From: Protea cynaroides
Taxonomy: Eukaryota > Streptophyta > Magnoliopsida > Proteales > Proteaceae
Length of the DNA stretch: 64,000 nt
NCBI GenBank assembly: GCA_028583415.1
Contig: CM053272.1
Location: 75,371,439-75,435,438 of the forward strand
Reading direction: 5' to 3'
Below the pieces are notes generated by a model. That model was not told the origin of the DNA, ran no database searches, and saw only the letters and a list, made by a program, of their open reading frames with translations. Positions 55,718 to 64,000 of this stretch are shown one piece after another. The position numbers were made by a program, and so were the translations under genes. Each line of letters begins with the position of its first letter. Position 1 is the first letter of the stretch.

Positions 55718-56567
55718 CTACATCATGAACTAAAAATATTCGACGTTGAAAGGGTGAGCACACATCATGGCTCAGTAAGCAAACAAAACAATGCAACAAA
55801 CATATGCATGCATTCAATTCATAGCTTTGGTATGGTTTATAAGTTTGCAATGTGCTATATAATGGTTTGGTGGCCCCCGCACCTCTATACACATGTGTGT
55901 GAATCCGTCCAATGGATCAAGAACCATTGCCGTCCCACATGGACCCACCATGGAATAGAGATAGAGCTAAAGTATCTGGATCAAACACCGTCAACACTTT
56001 CCCTAATGCCCTACCCAAACCAACACGTAAGCTCCTATTGGCGAGGGCTTGTAAACTAGACTGGAAACTAACCAATCCTAATGCCAAATAGTGTATCCAA
56101 GGCCTCACCCCAGCATCCCTCAATACGTAAATAGAGATAGAGCTAAGGCCCCCCGGCAGAGTCAGAGACTACATGGTCTAAGACCACCTCCCCTGATGCC
56201 CTATGATGTAATAGTTCTGCTAAGGTAATGGTGATACAACGATGTTAGTGGGCAAGACTTGAGTAGAGATAGAGCTCGAGTCTGGTGACGAGGTCAGAGA
56301 CCACCATGCCACGTCCTTCCCCTAATGCCCTACTTGCATCAAACACACCAACCACACATATAATCACATGCCTATTCCTAGCATCATCATCATCATCATG
56401 TTATAAATAAGTAGGATTAAATACAAATGAGTAGTAATAGCAGAAATATTGGATGACATGTAAGATGCACATTACGAGCATACACGCATAGATTGAATCA
56501 TTGCATTAGACTCAATAAAAATAAATAGTTTGTTATTATCCAATTAGTTTAGGTCTTGTTCCCTCAC

Positions 56568-56628
56568 CTGTTAGCAATACTCGATCTCCTTCCAAGCCTT
56601 GAAATTCTCTTTGAATTGGTTTAGCAAC
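56568..56628 (-). other. LTR-encoded middle exon (61 nt), LTR F copy
   Basis: Acceptor ACTTTTAG, donor AACAG/GTGAGGG; reads VAKPIQREFQGLEGDRVLLT in the phase that joins the terminal exon. Confidence 0.55.
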
Positions 56629-57530
56629 CTAAAAGTTATATGAATTTAAGTTAGGATTCATATGTAACATGTTACAATAGTAAAAAATTAAAAAAGAGCA
56701 CTGGTAGGTGTCTGATTGGTCCTATGGTCTCATACTGTATCGACCTTATGGCCTACGGTCCATCTCCTATGGTCGCATATGGTGCAACCGTAGCTATGAC
56801 CATATGATTCCTAAATCTTTCTGAATGCCTATGGTTGATCCTCTGGTGATGTTGGTCATGCTATGGTCGACCGTAGCTGTGACCATAAGATTTCTGGTCA
56901 CCGACTATGTGCAATTCGAGTTCTTCCTGGGTCAATTCCTCTGTTCTTCAATTGGGTTTATTCTAAGGTCATCCTATGGCCATCATTAGTAGTTTCTTAT
57001 CAACCCTAACCATCAAACTCATCCCCCATGGCTATCCTTGGAATTTACTTAAGGAATCACATGGATCATGATTGGTTGACATCCTTAATCCTCCATAGAA
57101 TCCTTAGTTCATAAAATTAACATCTTTAGAGATTAGGTTCATACCTTTGCCTGTGATAGAGAGCCAATCTCTTCTCAACAAATCCTCTCCTTAGCCTTTT
57201 CTTCTTCTCCTTCTCTTCCTTCTCTTCCCTTCTCTTTCTCTAGGGTTTACTAATGTTCTAAAAGAGTGAAAAAGGACTGAGGGACGTCCTTTATATAGAG
57301 AAAAACTCTCCATATAGAGTCATCTTTCAATTAAGAAAGCAATCCCTTAGTTTAGGAAAATTTCCAAAACTCAGAGTCTGATCTGGGGTCTCACGGTCGA
57401 TGGCTACGGTCGTAGAACCCGTCGACCGTAGGGTCAAAATCATTGACCGTGGGGTTCTGGATTTGAGATTTTTATTTCCTTCCTTATAGTCGACCATACC
57501 TACCTAGATATTCGACCATAGATATGTTTT

Positions 57531-59529
57531 CTCTCTATATAGAGGACATCCCTCTATCCTCTCTCACTCTTTTAGATCAATCTCAAACCCTAAACCTAAG
57601 AGAGAAAGAGAGAGGAAGAGAAGGAGAAGGAGGCTTGGAGAGAAAGGCAAGGAGAAGGGTTTTGCAGAGAAGGTTCAGACTCTCTATAATAGGCTTAAGG
57701 TATGGAACTCATCTCTGTAGTCGTAGAACACATAAATTAGGAGTTTCCATTGTAAATTGAGACATCAAACCCAATGTAAGGTCTCAACAATGGGGTTTCC
57801 TAAGCAAATCTCAAAAGGGATTGTGGAGAATAGGTTAGGGTATATAACTATGTAAAACTATGATTTAATGACCATAGAATGACAATAGGATGAACCGTAT
57901 TGATGAGTCGAGAAATTGACTCACGAAGAATTCAAATTGAAAGAAGGAACTGACCAAAAATCTTGGTCACATGAAATACAACCACAGGGTCGACCACAGC
58001 CATTCAAAAAATTCCCAAAAAATCATGTGGTTACATGTTGCGGTCGCATGTAACAAGACCACAGGGGTCCACCGCACAGTGTTTGGTCGACATATGCTGA
58101 GACCACAGGGTCGACCACAGGTATCAACTACACGATAAAAGGAAGTATATTTTGAGACCAGATAAGGTTTTCGACTACTATAACTTGGTACAATCGAATC
58201 CTAACTTAAATCTATAAATTTTTTAGGTTCCCAATAGATTCAAAGTAATTTCCAAAGCTTGAAAGAGGAACAAACATCGTTTATAGGTGAGGGAACATGA
58301 CCTAAACTAACTGGATATTAATAAACTATGTTTCTTTTATTGTGTCCAATGCCATGAATGATTTTATGCTTGTATACTTATAATGTGCATCTCACATCAT
58401 CCAATATTACTGTTATATGTCTACTCATGCATATTTATTTTTGTTTATTTATAACATGATGTTGATGCTATGAATAGACATGTGATTGTGCTTGTGGTTT
58501 GTCTATTGGATGCGAATGGGACATCAGGGGGAGGATGTGGTACTGTGGTATTCGGCCTAGTCACCAGACTCTAGATCTATCTCTATTAGTTCTATTCACT
58601 GACATAGTCATATCGCTGTTACCTTAGCGGAACTAGTATGTTGTAGAGCATCAGGGAGAGAATGCGGTACTATGATCTTTGACTTGACCTCCAGACTCTA
58701 GCTCTCTCTCTATGGGCATATTGAGGGATGCTAGGGTAAGGCCTTGGATACATTTGAATGGCATTAGGATTGGTTAGTTATGAGCTTAGTTTGTAAGGCC
58801 TCGTCAATAGGGGCTTACGTGTTGCTATGGGTAAGGCATCAGGGGAAGTGTTGGTAGCGTGTGATCTGGACACTTTAGCTCTATCTCTATTCCATGATGG
58901 GTGCATGTGAGATGACAATGGAATGTATTCCATTGGGTATATTCACACACTAGTGTATAAAGGTGCGGTGGTCGCCAATCCTTTTTATAGCACAGTTGTA
59001 AACTTAAAACCAGACCAAAGATATGAATTTAACTACATGCATATGTTTGTGTATTGTTTTGTTCACTCACTGAGATTATATTGGAGAGCTGACCCTCATG
59101 CATGCCATTCTTTTTAGTCTCTGATGTTGTAAGTATTACTGTCAAAGATTTTATCAGTACGCCAACGTATGGATATGTGGCGGCTATGGACTTGCAAGTT
59201 GTAAAGGAGGAGCATGACTCATTATGCTAGTGCTTCCACTGAGTTACGCTTAGTGTTTTATTTTCATATTTGACTTATGGAATTTGTAATAGTTTGTTAT
59301 ATTTATATTTTGGTTACTTGAAGATAACTTGTTAAATATTTATTTATCACTGTAGACTCTCAATTCATTATTAATAAGACTTCTGCTATTTACTTTATTG
59401 TCTCTTATTGATGCGGAATGTGTATTTGGTTTAGATTATTGGCATAGTCTATACAAGATCCTGGTTTGAACTGTTGGTTCTTATGACGGTTCGTCACACT
59501 ACTAGTTAGTCCAAAATTGGGGTTTGACA
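57531..59529 (+). repeat. LTR G (plus, 5'-truncated)
   Basis: It begins at the TATA box (TATATAG at 57536-57542) and ends TTGGGGTTTGACA. Donor AAG/GTATGG at 57700; second donor TATAG/GTGAGGG at 58287. The GGTCGACCACA cluster is at about 57950-58130. The terminal exon (about 59132-59232) is degenerate, with the CEC motif reading C-stop-C. No primer site follows, so it may be a solo or rearranged copy. Confidence 0.8.
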
Positions 59530-59584
59530 AATACACTTTGGCCTTTTTAAAGACGAGGACTGATGTGGTTCATGGGTCTTGTAC

Positions 59585-60612
59585 GTGACCCATGTCTTTA
59601 GATGCATGACCAATGTGCTGGGACCAATGTGGACAGCGCGATCAATTCATTTTGATCCTTCTGTAAGGTATGATCAATGTGGGTCATGGGATTTGCACAT
59701 GACCCATGTCGTCAGATGCACGACCGATGTATTATGGCCGATGTGGACAACGCAGCCAATACCCATCGGTCATTCTGGAAGTTATGACCGATGTGGGTCA
59801 CAAAATTTACATGTGACCCATGTCTTCAGATGCATGACCGATGTGTTGTGGCCGATGTGGACAGCGAGGCCAATATACATCGGTCTTTATGGAAGGGATA
59901 ACCGATATGGGTCACAGAGCACCTGACCTATGTCATCAGATGCATGACCAATGTGTTAGGGCCAATGTGGACAGCATGACCAATACTCATCGGTCCTTCT
60001 AGAAGGTATGACCAATGTGCATCATAATATTTACACGTGACCCATGTCTTCAGATGCATGACCGATGTGTTGTGGCAGATGTGGACGACGCGGCCAATAT
60101 ACATCGGTCTTTCTGGAAGGGATGATCGATGTAGGTCACGAGATTTACACCTGACCCATGTCTTTAGATGCATGACCGATGTATTGAGGCTGATGTGGAT
60201 GGCGAGGCCAATACACATCGGTCCTTCTGGAATGTACGACTGATGTGGGTCATGGGATTTGCACGTAACCCATGTCTTCAGATGTATGACCGATGTGTTG
60301 TGGCAGATGTGGTCGGCGCCGCCAATACACATCTGTATTTCTGGAAGGGATGACCAATGTGGGTCACAGGATTTACATGTGACCCATGTCTTCAGATACA
60401 TGACCGATGTGTTAGGGCGGATGTGGATGGTGCGGCCATTACACATCGGTCCTTCTAAAAGGTCTGACCGATGTGGCCCATGTCTTCAAATGTATGACCG
60501 ATGTGTTTGTCCCATGTGGACAACACGGCTAATATACATCTGTCTTTCTAGAAGGTAAGACCGATGTGGGTCACGAGATTTGCACATGACCCATGTCTGC
60601 AGATGCTTGACC
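59585..60612. repeat. Minisatellite with a 114-bp unit, about nine copies
   Basis: The phrase TGACCCATGTCTTCAGATG recurs at 59585, 59699, 59813, 59923, 60037, 60151, 60265, 60379, 60473 and 60586. Spacing is 114 bp except 110, 94 and 113 where there are deletions. Each unit contains the inverted pair TGGGTCA/TGACCCA and repeated ACCGATGTG. 114 is a multiple of three, so long frames of repeats arise on both strands and are not genes. Confidence 0.92.
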
Positions 60613-60980
60613 TATGTGTTGGCTGGGTGTGATATAGGGTCCGGTTTTGGTAGGTCTAGTCAAGATCGTGGTTACTGCAAAGCGGGACGCAATTAAAGGA
60701 CCCGACGCTTAGTGTCGATAATAAATGCTACCTTCTGTTGCTCCTATTTGTACGTGCCACGTGGATGGCCGCTTCCCCATACCAGAGTCTTTCCCTTGGT
60801 GTGTTATAAATAGGGGAGGTGGGGTATCCTTACTTACCACCTTGAATATTTTAAAGAGCTGAAACAGAGGGCGCGGCATCGATATTTTTGTCTTGAAGTG
60901 CTTTGTCAACATTGGCCCATGCTAGCCGCAGTCTTTGCAGTAAGTGTTCCTTTCCTTAATACTTTGCCTTGTTGATTTTT
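60613..60980 (+). promoter_or_regulatory. Candidate promoter and leader of the 60980-62430 transposon gene
   Basis: TATAAATAGGGG lies at 60806-60817, with a CACGTGG box near 60757. A donor-like GCA/GTAAGTG occurs near 60939. This resembles the promoter or LTR end of another element type, but no LTR boundary could be fixed. Confidence 0.4.
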
Positions 60981-62430
60981 CTTTCAATGTTTGAACGATG
61001 TCGGGTGCCGAGGGGGACCTAAGTTAAAGTCTGCCTCATCTAGCAGTGGGTCGACGTCCTCATGCAGTGGGTCTAGTAATAGCACATCATCGTCCAAGGG
61101 AGTATCTGGGGGCCCTATATCCGAGGGCTGGCCCAAGGTAAAACTAAGGATAGAACCACCCGATGAGAGAACATCTGCCTCATCTCTGAGAAATACAGGG
61201 GTGGGTCCATCCTTGTCCATTTTTTCTAGGCAGGAATAGGCAACTGGTGTGTCCACTCATGGCATAGGATCCTAGGTGATCCACAAAGCTAGGGAAGGAG
61301 CCGACCCTCCTCCAAAATTTGATGCGCGGGAGGAAGTTTTCCTACTCACAACGGTTAAATTCTTTAAAATTTACGAACAGTTCCAAATACCCTCTAATGT
61401 CAAAATCTGGATGCCCAAGCAGGGTGATAGGGCCTGCTGGAATCGATGGTCGAAATTATGCATGAATTTAGAGATGTTCAATGCCGACTTTCGTATCCCT
61501 ATATTGTGGCTAATGGCTGACATCATTGGGTACTACAAGGTCTCGCTGGTCCAGCTGATGCCGAACTCGTAGAAGAACATGATGGCCTTCATTGTGTACT
61601 TTCGAAAGTTAGGGTAGAAGCCTACCTTGAATATGTTCAGGGCCATGTTTACTTTCAACGACTATCGTAAGTAGGGGTGGTACTACTTTGTGAAGAAACC
61701 TGACTTCGGAGACATCCTAGTGGACAAGCCTACCTCCATCAAGTTATGAAAAAATAAATTCTTCTATATCCAGGGCAAGACGGTTGTGCTAGAAATTGTT
61801 TGGTCAAAGTTGGACGCCGAATCGCTTAATACTGACATGCCACTCTAACCTTTTGAGTTAGAGCTCCTACAACCCGACTGTCCGAGGGCACCCCAGTTCG
61901 CACCAATGATCTAAGAAACCCTTTATTTTTGCATGAAAACAAGCTTTATGAGTATTTTTACATTGTTCTTGCCCTTATTCGAGCATTAACCACTGGCTGA
62001 TTCTATCTTTGCCTGCTGCAGTGATGTTATCGAAGGAGTATTTATTGGAGCTACTTAGGAAGGAAGAAGCCAAGGAGCGAGAGGCCAAGGAAAAGAGGAT
62101 AAAGGCCAAGCAGGAGAAACAGAGGTTCCAGAAGAGGCGTGGGGTCAAGGGTGAGCCATCATGAAAGACTTTGAAAAGATTACGTAAGACATCTCCCGAC
62201 TCAGCTCTTGCCGATGCAGTGTATATCTATGCCATGCCCCTGATTCCTCAGTACTGTGTTCTTGATTTTTTAAGAAAGGAGACAAATGTGGTGTCTCCTA
62301 AGGCTGTGCTTGCCCTCGCAGAGTTGACTGGCACTAGGGTAGAGCAACATTCTACCCCTCAGCGGTCCCAACAGCAATCTACCCCGCAATCATCTCAGCC
62401 GAGGGAGTACCTAGGGATGGGGGGGACATA
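60980..62430 (+). pseudogene. Remnant of a putative gypsy-type transposon gene with an intron
   Basis: First exon (about 60991-61910): Ser-rich and basic N-terminus, then PPKFDAREEVFLLTTVKFF, ILWLMADIIGYYKVSLVQLMPNS, WYYFVKKPDF, VDKPTSIK, NKFFYIQGK and PFELELLQPDCPRAPQF. This order resembles the plant family called putative gypsy type transposon (recalled, not searched). A probable intron ends in TGCCTGCTGCAG at about 62022. The second exon has a Lys/Glu-rich coiled coil (LLELLRKEEAKEREAKEKR), then LPDSALAD-like and SQQQSTPQSSQP segments, ending at 62431. At least seven stops make it nonfunctional. Confidence 0.6.
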
Positions 62431-62627
62431 AGTGAGTTTCAACAGATTATGTTAATGGGTCCCTTGCCTAGGAAGAAGACTAGTGATGAGTAGGTCTTCC
62501 ACCCAGATTGGGCTTTGACATAAGATCACACGGTGATGGGGGACATACGCGTGAAGTGCAAGATGATGAAGGGTGCCATCCTCCCATGTGACTCCTCCCA
62601 TGTGACTGGGAGTTAGTGAAGGAGTTA
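62431..62627. other. Spacer before LTR H
   Basis: No gene is visible. It contains a repeated CTCCCATGTGACT and ends GGGAGTTAGTGAAGGAGTTA, which could be a polypurine tract for LTR H or simply the flank. Confidence 0.4.
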
Positions 62628-64000
62628 TGTAAAACCTGTATTCTACTAACTTGGTTTAACTATTTTGTGCCAGGTCTTTCCATCATTCCTGGACTAAGTG
62701 CACCGAGTGTGTGAAGATGACCACAAACCAAGTATAAAAATCGACTCAACACCCAAAACTGTATGCATATGGTCGGAAACCTGGGTAGGTATGGTCAACC
62801 ATATGGTAAGAATGAAGATCTCGGATCTAGGACCCTATGATCGATGATTTTGACCCTATGGTCGATGGGTTCTGTGATCGTAGCCATCGACCGTGAGACC
62901 AGATCAAACTCCGAGTTGGGAACTTTCCTAATATGAGGAGGAGTTCTTTCCTAATTGAAGGAGGACTCTATATGGAGAGTTTCCCTCTATATAAAGGGCG
63001 TCCCTCAACCTTTTTCACTCTTTTAGAACATTAGTAAACCCTAGAGAAAAATTTGGGAAGAGAAGGAAGAGAAGGAGAAGAAGAAAAGGCTAAGGAGAGG
63101 ATTTTGCTGAGAAGAGATTGGCTCTCTATCATAGGCAAAGGTATGAATCTAAACTCTGGAGATGTAAACTCTAAGGAATAAGACTTCAATGGAGGTTAAG
63201 AGATATCAACCTATTATGATCTATGTGATTCCTTGAAAAAATCCCAAGGATAACCATGAGGGATGAGTTTGATGATTAGGGTTGATAAGAAACTACTAAT
63301 GATGGCCATAGAATGATCTTAGGATTAACCCAATTGAAGAGCAGAGGATTTGACCCAGGAAGAACTCAAATCACATGTAGTGTGTGACCAAAAATCTCAA
63401 GGTCATAGCTACGGTTGACCATAGCATGACCAGCCTGATCAGATGTTCAACCATAGGCAATCAGAAAGATTCAAGAATCATATGGTCGCAGCTACGGTCG
63501 CACCATATGTGATCGAAGGGTATCGACCGTTGGCAGTAAGGTCGACACAGTATGAGACCAGAGGACAAATCAAACACCTATCTGTGCTCTGTTTCAATTT
63601 TTGACTACTGTAACATGTCACATATAAACCCTAACTTAAATTCATATAACTTTTAGGTTGTTAAATTGATTGAAAGAGAATTTCAAGGCTTGAAAGGAGA
63701 TCGAGTATTGCTAACAGGTGAGGGAACAAGACCTAGACTAATTAGATAATGACAAACTGCTTTATTTTTATTGAGTCCAATGCCATGGTTGATTATATGC
63801 GTGTATGCTCGTAATGTGCATCTCACATGTCATTCAATATTCCTGCTATTACTGCTCATGCATATTTAATTCTGTTTATTTATAACATGATGATGATGAT
63901 GATACTAGAAATAGGCATGTGATTGTATATGTGTAGTTGGTGTGTTGGATGTGAGTGGAGCATCAGAGGGAGGACGTGGCATGGCGGTCTCTAACCTCAT
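62628..64000 (+). repeat. LTR H (plus, cut by the window end)
   Basis: It begins TGTAAAACCTGTATTC. U3 holds ATGGTCGA/TCGACCGT motifs at about 62770-62890, and more lie downstream at 63410-63550. TATATAAA at 62988-62995, donor AAAG/GTATGAA at 63141, middle exon at 63657-63717. It belongs with LTRs C and F. The terminal exon lies beyond the window. Confidence 0.85.
63657..63717 (+). other. LTR-encoded middle exon (61 nt), LTR H copy
   Basis: ACTTTTAG acceptor, AACAG/GTGAGGG donor, reads VVKLIEREFQGLKGDRVLLT. Same length and phase as in LTR1, C and F. Confidence 0.55.

Larger units (their letters stand above)
55318..57530 (-). repeat. LTR F (minus, U3-truncated)
   Basis: Minus strand ends TTGGGGTGTGGCA at 55318. 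TATA near 57290-57300, donor AAAG/GTATGAA at 57144, middle exon 56568-56628, terminal exon 55590-55717. The first ~110 bp of U3 are missing: at about 57530 it is joined to LTR G in the opposite direction. It is closest to LTR C. Confidence 0.85.

Noticed and set aside
59579..60558. Long open frames on both strands with repeated VFRCMTDVLWPMW-like and mirrored segments
   Set aside because: They are produced by the 114-bp (38-codon) minisatellite; no start context, promoter or homology supports a protein.
57531..64000. LTR G, 59530-62627 and LTR H read as one element
   Set aside because: G lacks a primer site after it, and G and H are visibly diverged from each other; the three parts may be independent. 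Left open.

Overview
The window is plant nuclear DNA, almost wholly built from nested long-terminal-repeat (LTR) retrotransposons of the Ty3/gypsy chromovirus type. The order is gag, protease, RT, RNase H, integrase and a C-terminal chromodomain, which suggests the Tekay/Del clade; LTRs are about 2.3 kb and the primer site matches initiator tRNA-Met (TGGTATCAGAGC). No ordinary host gene, rRNA, tRNA or CRISPR is visible. The species cannot be named; gene-poor heterochromatin of a repeat-rich angiosperm is likely.

Layout. Positions 1-17252 are a minus-strand tandem array: internal region A (1-5308), LTR1 (5309-7664), internal region B (7665-14949), LTR2 (14950-17252). A and B share inactivating mutations, so the array grew by recombination. 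LTR2 ends exactly inside the chromodomain codons of an older minus-strand element, C (17253-53046). Element C is interrupted in its RT by plus-strand element D (19825-45948, target duplication TTGGC). The 5' LTR of D is interrupted by a rearranged family-E block (21791-35958, flanking ACTCA). Right of C lie a relic LTR X (53047-55272), a minus LTR F abutting a truncated plus LTR G (55318-59529), a 114-bp minisatellite (59585-60612), a decayed, apparently spliced transposon gene of the putative gypsy type transposon kind (about 60980-62430), and the start of LTR H (62628 to the window end).

Three features recur in diverged families and are the most unusual content. (1) Between primer site and gag, every internal region carries a gene of about 400 codons on the opposite strand, preceded by a conserved 120-128-bp leader intron. 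(2) The LTRs carry a conserved split reading frame: a 61-nt middle exon and a terminal exon ending in SCECxxC-type residues and a stop. (3) A hairpin with covarying stems lies about 200-300 nt downstream of the primer site. In addition, each family's U3 holds a family-specific array of GGTCG motifs, and the same motif variant occurs between gag and the antisense gene.

All gag-pol copies are broken by stops (mostly CAG/CAA to TAG/TAA, CGA to TGA or TGG to TGA/TAG transitions), frameshifts or insertions, as expected of methylated, silenced elements. All coordinates, splice sites and similarities were read by eye, without alignment software.
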